Source: an uncultured Bacteroidota bacterium (GTDB taxonomy: Bacteria > Bacteroidota > Bacteroidia > Bacteroidales > VadinHA17). Taken from it: DNA of 5,195 nucleotides. Under the pieces are notes generated by a model. The model did not search any database, was not told the DNA's origin, and saw nothing but the letters and a program-made list of their open reading frames with translations. The DNA is taken from NCBI GenBank assembly GCA_903865465.1, contig CAIPJU010000116.1, positions 1 to 5,195 on the forward strand, given 5' to 3'. The first letter of the stretch is position 1. Every line of letters begins with the position of its first letter. The position numbers and the translations under genes are program-made. Below, in pieces: positions 1 through 5,195 of the stretch.

Positions 1-1047
1 AAATATGAAGGTTATACGCCATTTATTGACTCTCTTCTTAAGGTAAGCCTCTCCTTCGACGTTTCCATTGCCAATGGTAAAAAATCGATTGATGCAATGC
101 CATCAATTCTTGCCTCTGTTCCATCGCTCGAAAAACCCTATGTAATAACTTCATATGCTAACAACGATATCAATGGTTTACCTCAACTGCTGAGGAAGAA
201 GGGATATTACACCGCTTTTTTCCATGGAGCACCGAACGGCTCAATGGGCTTCGACTCTTTTTCAAAAATGGCCGGTTTCAATGACTATTTCGGACTTAAT
301 GAATATCCCAATAAGTCCGATTTCGATGGCGTATGGGGTGTTTGGGATGAGCCATTTTTTAAGTTTTTTGTCTCAAAGCTTAACAGCTTCAAAGAGCCCT
401 TCATGGCTTCGATATTTTCAGTTTCATCACATCATCCTTTTGAAGTTCCGCAAAAATACAAGGGTAAATTCAAAAAGGGACCAGCTCCAATCCTGGAGGT
501 TGTAGGCTATTCCGATTTTTCACTTCGTGAAATGTTCAGTGAACTTTCAAAAAGTCCATGGTTTAACAATACTCTTTTTGTAATTACTGCTGACCATACG
601 AATGAGTCAGTTCATAAGGAGTTTCAGAACAATTTTGGAGCTTACTGCGTTCCTATTATCTTTTATAAACCAGGAAGCGACCTGAAAGGTAGAAAACAAA
701 GAATTGCACAGCAGATTGATATCATGCCTACCATTCTTAATTACCTGAATTACGACGACGAGTATATTGCTTTTGGCAATAACCTGCTTGATGATTCCAA
801 TGAGTCTTTTGCCTATAATACCAACGGAAACGATTATCACCTTTATATGAAAGATCATATTCTTGAAATGATAGATAATCAGACTATTGGTTTGTTTAAT
901 TATAAAAGCGATCTCTATCTCGAGAACAATCTTTCGGAAAAGGAGAGTGATATCAGACATGAGATGGAAGATAAGCTTAAAGCAATAATCCAGACATACA
1001 ACAGCAGGCTTCTGGATAATAATATGGTTGTTCGAAAGGATAAATAA
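1..1047 (+). CDS. LTA-synthase-like sulfatase family protein (phosphoglycerol transferase type), 5' truncated
   Basis: The frame is open from base 1 to the TAA at 1045-1047 (348 codons), so the gene begins left of the window and the ATG at 97 is internal. It encodes most of the extracytoplasmic alkaline-phosphatase-fold domain of LTA synthase / MdoB-like enzymes. Visible hallmarks are GYTPFID near the edge, the nucleophile region NGKKSIDAMP (candidate catalytic Ser at 85-87, where Gram-positive LtaS has Thr), FFHG followed by GSMGFD, WGVWDEPF, SSHHPF, and the metal-binding pair Asp-His in TADHTNES at 592-597, then QIDIMPTIL. Full-length relatives have about 600 residues with four or five N-terminal membrane helices, which would lie upstream. 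The family transfers phosphoglycerol or phosphoethanolamine head groups from lipids to envelope glycans or lipids. The substrate here cannot be told. Family call is strong; exact activity is unknown. Confidence 0.93.
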   Translation, partial: KYEGYTPFIDSLLKVSLSFDVSIANGKKSIDAMPSILASVPSLEKPYVITSYANNDINGLPQLLRKKGYYTAFFHGAPNGSMGFDSFSKMAGFNDYFGLNEYPNKSDFDGVWGVWDEPFFKFFVSKLNSFKEPFMASIFSVSSHHPFEVPQKYKGKFKKGPAPILEVVGYSDFSLREMFSELSKSPWFNNTLFVITADHTNESVHKEFQNNFGAYCVPIIFYKPGSDLKGRKQRIAQQIDIMPTILNYLNYDDEYIAFGNNLLDDSNESFAYNTNGNDYHLYMKDHILEMIDNQTIGLFNYKSDLYLENNLSEKESDIRHEMEDKLKAIIQTYNSRLLDNNMVVRKDK

Positions 1048-1068
1048 AAGGAATCATAATACTGATTT

Positions 1069-1099
1069 AGGTCGCATGTTCCCGACTTCTGATTTTTTT
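1069..1099 (+). terminator. Candidate intrinsic terminator after the sulfatase gene
   Basis: Bases 1069-1074 (AGGTCG) can pair with 1083-1088 (CGACTT), giving a six-pair stem with one G-U wobble and an eight-base loop. A run of seven T follows at 1093-1099 after a four-base spacer. It lies 22 bases past the sulfatase stop codon. The stem is short and the spacer slightly long, so it is only a moderate candidate. If real, it separates the sulfatase from the isomerase-like gene transcriptionally. Confidence 0.4.
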
Positions 1100-1123
1100 G
1101 GTATTATCTTAGAATTATTTTCT
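1097..1123 (+). promoter_or_regulatory. Weak Bacteroidota-type promoter candidate for the isomerase-like gene
   Basis: Bacteroidota primary sigma promoters use a TTTG box near -33 and TAnnTTTG near -7. Here TTTG occurs at 1097-1100 and TATTTTCT at 1116-1123, which matches the second box only partly (TAnnTT). The spacing of 15 bases is short. It lies 23 bases before the ATG at 1147 and overlaps the end of the preceding terminator's T-run. This is a tentative call in AT-rich DNA where such matches arise by chance. Confidence 0.2.
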
Positions 1124-1146
1124 TATAAAATATTTAATATCTGACT

Positions 1147-1986
1147 ATGAAATCGCGCAGGCAGTTCTTAAAAATGGCAGGTACCGGAGTACTTGCCGCA
1201 GGTATCGCACCTGTTTTGGTATCAGGTGAAAGTATTATGCAGCCTGCAACCATTTCAGATACATTTACCATTGGTATGGCCGGTTATACATTCAGGGAAT
1301 TTACCCTTGAGCAGACCATTGAGATGATGAAAAGGATAAAAGTAAGTAATCTCTCCCTGAAGGATTTTCATCTGCCTATGAACAGCAGCCAGCAGAAGAT
1401 AGATGAAGTAATAGGAAAGTTCAGGGCTAACGGTATAAATGTTTATACTGTAGGAGTTGTCTATATGAAGAGCCGCGATTCAGTTGATCAGGCCTTTGAA
1501 TATGCACGGATGGCTGGTGTTAAAATGATTGTAGGAGCACCCGATTATGAACTTCTTCCATATGTTGAGAAAAAGATAAAGAGTTACGACTTCAAACTGG
1601 CCATTCACAATCACGGACCAGACAATCCTTTGTATCCCAATGCGTTGGATATATGGAACCATATTAAGGATCTGGATAAGCGTATTGGTATTTGTATGGA
1701 TATAGGCCATACCACCCGTGATGGTAAGGATCCGGCATACGACCTTAAAAAGTATGCAAGCCGTGTTTATGATATTCATATTAAGGATGTTGACAAAGCA
1801 TCTAAAGAGGGGATTACTGTCGAAATGGGCAGGGGCATTATTAATATTCCAAAAGTTGTGGCAACCTTGCGTAAGATTAAATACAGTGGCAGTTGCAGCC
1901 TGGAGTTTGAAAAGGATATGAAAGACTCGCTTCCGGGGATAGCCGAATCAATAGGATATTTTAAAGGTGTAATGGCCTGCAAATAA
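1147..1986 (+). CDS. Tat-exported sugar phosphate isomerase/epimerase-like TIM-barrel protein
   Basis: This 279-residue protein starts with a textbook twin-arginine signal, SRRQFLK at residues 3-9, followed by a hydrophobic alanine/glycine-rich stretch to about residue 26. That makes the ATG at 1147 secure. The mature part matches the xylose-isomerase-like TIM-barrel superfamily (AP endonuclease family 2 fold), with candidate metal and substrate residues on successive strands: HNHG (His154, His156), CMDIGH (Asp185, His188), DIHIKD (His211) and SLEFE (Glu253, Glu255). Relatives isomerise or epimerise sugars, or serve as metal-dependent sugar dehydratase-like enzymes. Many Bacteroidota copies are exported by Tat and have no assigned substrate. 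The Tat route fits a cofactor-containing protein folded before export. It converges with the GH5 gene and sits beside glucan-degrading enzymes, so a role on sugars in the periplasm is plausible but unproven. Confidence 0.9.
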   Translation: MKSRRQFLKMAGTGVLAAGIAPVLVSGESIMQPATISDTFTIGMAGYTFREFTLEQTIEMMKRIKVSNLSLKDFHLPMNSSQQKIDEVIGKFRANGINVYTVGVVYMKSRDSVDQAFEYARMAGVKMIVGAPDYELLPYVEKKIKSYDFKLAIHNHGPDNPLYPNALDIWNHIKDLDKRIGICMDIGHTTRDGKDPAYDLKKYASRVYDIHIKDVDKASKEGITVEMGRGIINIPKVVATLRKIKYSGSCSLEFEKDMKDSLPGIAESIGYFKGVMACK

Positions 1987-2000
1987 AATTGTCGTATAAT

Positions 2001-2023
2001 CTGATAGTTGATCAGCGTTTTTT
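2001..2023 (+). terminator. Weak hairpin plus T-run between convergent genes
   Basis: CTGAT at 2001-2005 can pair with ATCAG at 2011-2015 around a five-base loop, and six T follow at 2018-2023. It lies 14 bases past the isomerase-like stop codon and overlaps the 3' end of the opposing GH5 gene, whose stop is at 2012-2014. A five-pair, AT-rich stem is weak. The gap of only 25 bp between the convergent genes means any terminator must be compact or overlap coding sequence. Confidence 0.25.
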
Positions 2024-3175
2024 GAGAAGGTCAAGAAGCTTGCTATCGAGTTTGTGACCATGCCAATCAGTGTAATCAACATCAGCACGTCCTGAATCGA
2101 GGATACCAAAGTCGCCTCTGAAATTCCAAAGAGCGTATCCTATGCCATTTTGGGTGAGAATATCGGTCACATCTCCAAACCAGGAAAGGAATATGTTGTG
2201 AGGTGTTTTTTTCCAACAGCCGCATTCCCCGCAATGAACCCCGACTCCTTTACCAAGAAGGTAAATCCATGGTTTATAAAATTCTTCGAGTTGAGCTCTC
2301 CCATAGTTTTTGCCTTCCATTGTTCCGGGCCATTGAGGTGCAGGTGCCTTTGAAGGATCTTTCCATACCCACGGAGCCTGGTAATGAGAAACAAGCCCTG
2401 GATAGTAACCCCTGCAGCTTTGTCCGATATTAAGATCAGTGAGTTCAGGAATAACACTATTACCACCGCCATTCCCATCGGCAATTATGAGACGATCAGG
2501 ACTAACGGAGCGTATTGCATTTACTGCACCTCCGGCAACTTTACGATATATCTCTCCGGGAACCGGACCCTTTTTTGCAAATTGGTCATTCATATCTTCA
2601 ATATAGGCAGGTTCATTAAGCAGATCAAAACTTAATCTGGAGGAGGGAATGCTTTTTAAACGTTCAGCCCACATGGCCCAGTGAAAATTAAAAGCATCCT
2701 GGGCCGTCTTGTCTTTCCATAGGTTAAATGGTTCGTGAAAACCTGCATTTATACAGTATCCCGGCCCCCTGTGAAGGTTCAGACTCACATGTAATCCATA
2801 TTTGTTAGCCATATATATAAGCCGTTCAATATTTTCAACAGATTTTGGATCAGTTTTATAAGTCTCTTCAATGGAAATCTCTTTTGTCCTGTCGAATGAA
2901 AGATAACGGGGATATGCCAATGGAATACGAACGAAATCAAATCCCCAGTCCGACATCCATTTCAAGTCATCTTCGGTAGTTGAATTCAGATCCTTATTAA
3001 CAGGGGGAACAGGTGAAAAAAAGTCCAGAAGGTTAAATCCTCTCCAGCGTGGAAGTTTATTTGCCATAGTCCGGGTAGGAAATGAGAACGCTTTTGGGCC
3101 TGCAGCAGTTATTGCAGCAGCAGCCATTGCTGTGTTAACAATGAAACTCCGGCGATTGATTTTGTTTGTTTTCAT
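2012..3175 (-). CDS. Tat-exported glycoside hydrolase family 5 (cellulase-type) enzyme
   Basis: This 387-residue protein has an N-terminal twin-arginine signal (NRRSFI, residues 7-12) followed by an alanine-rich hydrophobic stretch to about residue 30. The GH5 (beta/alpha)8 catalytic domain fills about residues 41-385. Conserved positions are visible in order: RGFNL (45-49), FVRIP (Arg83), LNLH (His135), LLNEP (Asn187, acid/base Glu188), SHYQ (His264), GEC (nucleophile Glu317) and ALWN (Trp350). The family cleaves beta-1,4-, beta-1,3- or beta-1,6-linked glucans or mannans by a retaining mechanism. The sequence alone does not fix the substrate or subfamily. His264 is followed directly by Tyr, whereas classical endoglucanases often show H-x-Y. 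Three cysteines (315, 318, 320) surround the nucleophile, which is unusual. Tat export of a metal-independent hydrolase is also uncommon. It is divergent from two GH16 genes, suggesting joint action on beta-glucan. The ATG at 3173-3175 is supported by the Tat motif just inside it. Confidence 0.93.
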   Translation of the reverse strand: MKTNKINRRSFIVNTAMAAAAITAAGPKAFSFPTRTMANKLPRWRGFNLLDFFSPVPPVNKDLNSTTEDDLKWMSDWGFDFVRIPLAYPRYLSFDRTKEISIEETYKTDPKSVENIERLIYMANKYGLHVSLNLHRGPGYCINAGFHEPFNLWKDKTAQDAFNFHWAMWAERLKSIPSSRLSFDLLNEPAYIEDMNDQFAKKGPVPGEIYRKVAGGAVNAIRSVSPDRLIIADGNGGGNSVIPELTDLNIGQSCRGYYPGLVSHYQAPWVWKDPSKAPAPQWPGTMEGKNYGRAQLEEFYKPWIYLLGKGVGVHCGECGCWKKTPHNIFLSWFGDVTDILTQNGIGYALWNFRGDFGILDSGRADVDYTDWHGHKLDSKLLDLLKKR

Positions 3176-3340
3176 CTCTTTCAGTTTTCTTAAATAAAGT
3201 TATGTTTTTATTTTGATTTATTTATGACACTAATTAAATGGTTGATCATATTCTGATTTTAAATGATTTTTTCTGTCTGGGAGGATATGAGTAAAATTTT
3301 GTATTTTGCATCGAAATCAAAAATTAAAAACTGATTCATA
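3176..3340. promoter_or_regulatory. Divergent promoter region between GH5 and GH16 genes
   Basis: This 165-bp, strongly AT-rich spacer must hold the promoters of the GH5 gene (leftward) and the GH16 pair (rightward). On the minus strand, TAACTTTA (complement of 3195-3202) matches the Bacteroidota -7 box TAnnTTTG except for the last base and lies 19 bases before the GH5 start. On the plus strand, TATTTTG at 3302-3308 resembles the same box with a one-base shorter gap, 32 bases before the GH16 ATG. No convincing -33 TTTG partner was found for either. TGATTT occurs at 3214, 3254 and 3264 and, inverted, at 3314-3319, which could be regulator contacts. Neither gene shows a clear Shine-Dalgarno sequence. 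No small gene is evident here. Confidence 0.45.
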
Positions 3341-4378
3341 ATGAAGCATTTTAAACATGTTTTTATTTTACTTCTCGCAATTCTGACGATTAATGGCTGT
3401 AAGAAGGAGAGTGCAAACCTAACTCCTTCCAACATTAAAGTCAGCACCGAAATCAGTACCGATGGCAGCGGAAATGTTTCTTTTACAGCAACTGCTGATA
3501 ATGCTGTTACATATGATTTTGATTTCGGCGATGGTATTGTAAATCAGGGAACAACTGGAGCGACCACATTCAAATTTGCCGTTGGAGGAACTTACACCTA
3601 TGATGTTACCGTCACAGCTTATGGCAGTACCCGTCTGTCAGTGAAAAAGACAATCCAGGTGACTGTTACGGTAACCGGTGAACAGGGCCTCTTCTGGTCT
3701 GACGAATTTAATACCGATGGTGCTCCTGATCCCCTGAAGTGGGGATATGATATCGGTACAGGTTCTGGTGGCTGGGGAAATTCGGAATTGGAATATTATA
3801 CAAACCAGGCTTCAAATGCATTTATTAAGGACGGGATCTTAAAAATTGCAGCAGTAAAGGAGAGCATTAGCGGGAGTCAGTATACTTCGGCAAGACTTCT
3901 CACAATGAATAAATTTTCCTTTAAATACGGGAAGGTCGTCTTTAGAGCAAAACTTCCTTCAAAAGTTGGGACCTGGCCTGCCCTGTGGCTGCTTGGAAGT
4001 AATATAAGCGATGCCGGCTGGCCGGCCTGCGGCGAAATGGATGTAATGGAACACAGGGGTAGTGAGCTGAATAAAATCTTCGGTACTCTTCATTATCCTG
4101 GCCGTTCCGGAGGCAGCGCCAATGGAAATACCGTCATGATACAAAACGCTTCTACTGAATTCCATACCTACAGAATTGACTGGTCATCTGCCTTAATAAA
4201 TATCTACGTTGATGACCAGTTATTTCATACAGTGAGCAATTCATCAGATATCCCTTTTAACCATGATTTTTTCATAATAATGAATTTTGCCATGGGCGGT
4301 ACCTTTGGAGGTACCATTGACCCTGCATTTACCAGCGACACACTCCAGGTTGATTATGTGAAAGTTTATAAGCAATAA
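3341..4378 (+). CDS. GH16 laminarinase-like endo-glucanase lipoprotein with PKD domain
   Basis: This 345-residue protein begins with a type II signal peptide: charged start, hydrophobic core, and a lipobox ending NGC with Cys20 as lipidation site. This supports the ATG at 3341. Residues about 32-112 form one PKD-like beta-sandwich, marked by YDFDFGDG (58-65) and a following GGTYTYDVTVT strand, a domain often used for carbohydrate contact or as a spacer. The GH16 catalytic domain spans about 117-345: FWSDEF (118-123), ELEYYT (149-154), TSARL, TWPALW (211-216), catalytic motif GEMDVME with nucleophile Glu232, Asp234 and acid/base Glu237, and a C-terminal VDYVKVY strand that marks a complete domain. 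The ExDxxE arrangement is typical of laminarinase-like endo-beta-1,3-glucanases, though other GH16 activities share it. Lys21-Lys22 after the Cys do not show an obvious acidic surface-export signal, so surface display versus periplasmic anchoring is open. Probably co-transcribed with the next GH16 gene. Confidence 0.95.
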   Translation: MKHFKHVFILLLAILTINGCKKESANLTPSNIKVSTEISTDGSGNVSFTATADNAVTYDFDFGDGIVNQGTTGATTFKFAVGGTYTYDVTVTAYGSTRLSVKKTIQVTVTVTGEQGLFWSDEFNTDGAPDPLKWGYDIGTGSGGWGNSELEYYTNQASNAFIKDGILKIAAVKESISGSQYTSARLLTMNKFSFKYGKVVFRAKLPSKVGTWPALWLLGSNISDAGWPACGEMDVMEHRGSELNKIFGTLHYPGRSGGSANGNTVMIQNASTEFHTYRIDWSSALINIYVDDQLFHTVSNSSDIPFNHDFFIIMNFAMGGTFGGTIDPAFTSDTLQVDYVKVYKQ

Positions 4379-4406
4379 AATCGATTATTTAATAAAACAA
4401 TTAATC

Positions 4407-5195
4407 ATGTTAGTCCAGGTAATTTTATTATTGACAGCTTTGCTGATGCCGGTAAACAGCAAAGAATTTAGTTCTGATCATAGGTCAGACAAACAGGACA
4501 AGAACTCATGGAAACTCGTCTGGAATGATGAATTTGATTATCATGGTTTCCCTGATAAAAATAAATGGAGCTCTGATACAGCGGGTAATGAATGGAAATG
4601 GGGGAATAATGAGGCCCAGTTCTATACTAGAGACAGGATGAAGAATGCAGAAGTCAGGGATGGGTTTCTTTATATTAACGCTGTAAAAGAAGATTATAAA
4701 GATCATAAATATACCTCTGCGAGGCTTGTTACCAAAGGAAAAGGAGACTGGCTCTACGGCAGGTACGAGATCAGGGCAAAACTTCCTTCGGGCAGAGGAA
4801 TGTGGCCTGCAATCTGGATGATGCCAACAGGTGATTCCTACGGAGGCTGGCCATCAAGCGGCGAAATTGATATAATGGAAAATGTGGGAGTCGATCCTTA
4901 TGTAATTGTCTGTTCTGCACATACATTTTCTTATAATCATGTACAGGGTACTCAGAAGAACAATAAGTTAACAATTCCCGATTGTTATGATGCTTTCCAT
5001 GTCTATGCTCTTGAATGGCAGGCTGATGAATATCGTGTTTACGTAGACGATACACTCTGCTTCACCTTTAAAAATGAAGGAACAGGTTATAAAGTATGGC
5101 CGTTTGACAAACCATTTCATATCATCCTTAATGTTGCCGTTGGAGGAAACTGGGGCGGAATGAAGGGAGTGGATGATTCAATCTTTCCAAGGTCG
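4407..5195 (+). CDS. Second GH16 laminarinase-like glucanase, 3' truncated
   Basis: The frame runs open from the ATG at 4407 through the last base (263 codons), so the gene continues right of the window. It starts 28 bp after the preceding GH16 stop, with no terminator between, indicating an operon. A hydrophobic N-terminus (residues 1-16) ending near VNS suggests a Sec type I signal peptide without a lipobox, although it has no positive charge before the core. The GH16 domain starts near residue 36: LVWNDEF (37-43), NNEAQFYT (67-74), TSARLVT (103-109), MWPAIWM (132-138), catalytic GEIDIME with Glu153, Asp155 and Glu158, SAHTFSYNH (170-178), and GGNWGG with GVDDSIFP near the edge. Family members usually end with a VDYVRVY-type strand, so probably only about 10-20 residues of the domain are missing, unless extra domains follow. 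Laminarinase-like beta-1,3- or mixed-linkage glucan cleavage is the best guess. There is no PKD domain. Confidence 0.94.
   Translation, partial: MLVQVILLLTALLMPVNSKEFSSDHRSDKQDKNSWKLVWNDEFDYHGFPDKNKWSSDTAGNEWKWGNNEAQFYTRDRMKNAEVRDGFLYINAVKEDYKDHKYTSARLVTKGKGDWLYGRYEIRAKLPSGRGMWPAIWMMPTGDSYGGWPSSGEIDIMENVGVDPYVIVCSAHTFSYNHVQGTQKNNKLTIPDCYDAFHVYALEWQADEYRVYVDDTLCFTFKNEGTGYKVWPFDKPFHIILNVAVGGNWGGMKGVDDSIFPRS

Noticed and set aside
97..1047. Complete 316-residue protein starting at the ATG at 97
   Set aside because: The frame stays open to base 1 and the upstream codons encode conserved family sequence including the likely nucleophile region, so the ATG is internal to a truncated gene.
2150..2635. 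Plus-strand open frames within the GH5 gene
   Set aside because: They overlap the conserved GH5 coding region on the other strand and their translations look like non-coding composition.
3259..3447. Minus-strand 62-codon frame spanning the GH16 start and the divergent region
   Set aside because: It overlaps the lipoprotein signal sequence and probable promoter of the GH16 gene and has no recognisable domain.
4299..4315. Paired GGTACC hexamers separated by five bases
   Set aside because: They encode the glycine-rich GGTFGGT loop of the GH16 domain, so codon repetition explains them.
4381..4406. Possible hairpin (GATTA...TAATC) between the two GH16 genes
   Set aside because: Five AT-rich pairs with a long loop and no T-run; too weak for a terminator or attenuator.
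4506..5055. Minus-strand open frames inside the second GH16 gene
   Set aside because: They lie opposite a frame with an intact GH16 catalytic domain and show no recognisable protein features; they are antisense shadows.
1..5195. tRNA, rRNA, CRISPR, insertion sequences or toxin-antitoxin genes
   Set aside because: No repeat-spacer pattern, transposase motif, terminal inverted repeats or cloverleaf sequence was recognised; nearly all DNA is accounted for by five ordinary genes.

Overview
The window looks like chromosomal DNA from a Bacteroidota member, probably an environmental polysaccharide degrader. The evidence is moderate-to-low GC coding sequence, AT-rich intergenic DNA, start codons without clear Shine-Dalgarno sequences, a PKD-containing lipoprotein glycoside hydrolase, and several Tat-exported enzymes. 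No finer taxonomic placement can be supported. There are no RNA genes, mobile elements, CRISPR arrays or phage genes.

Layout. (1) At 1-1047 (+) lies the 3' part of an LTA-synthase-like membrane sulfatase / phosphoglycerol transferase, cut by the left edge and followed by a terminator-like hairpin. (2) At 1147-1986 (+) is a Tat-exported TIM-barrel protein of the sugar phosphate isomerase/epimerase (xylose-isomerase-like) superfamily. (3) At 2012-3175 (-), converging on gene 2 with a 25-bp gap, is a Tat-exported family 5 glycoside hydrolase. (4) Across a 165-bp divergent intergenic region, at 3341-4378 (+), is a lipoprotein with one PKD domain and a GH16 catalytic domain. (5) At 4407-5195 (+), 28 bp downstream, is a second, clearly different GH16 enzyme, cut by the right edge.

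Genes 3-5 read as part of a beta-glucan degrading locus. The two GH16 enzymes carry the ExDxxE catalytic motif typical of laminarinase-like endo-beta-1,3-glucanases. One is predicted to be membrane-anchored and the other is predicted to be secreted by Sec. The GH5 enzyme would act on related beta-glucans or their oligosaccharides. The exported isomerase-like protein may process sugars nearby, but its substrate is unknown. No SusC/SusD pair, sugar transporter or regulator lies inside the window, so calling it a polysaccharide utilisation locus is an inference. The sulfatase appears to be an unrelated envelope gene.

I did not find a previously undescribed system. The points most worth a second look are the Tat targeting of two neighbouring enzymes, the tandem but divergent GH16 pair, the cysteine cluster around the GH5 nucleophile, and short repeated elements in the intergenic regions.
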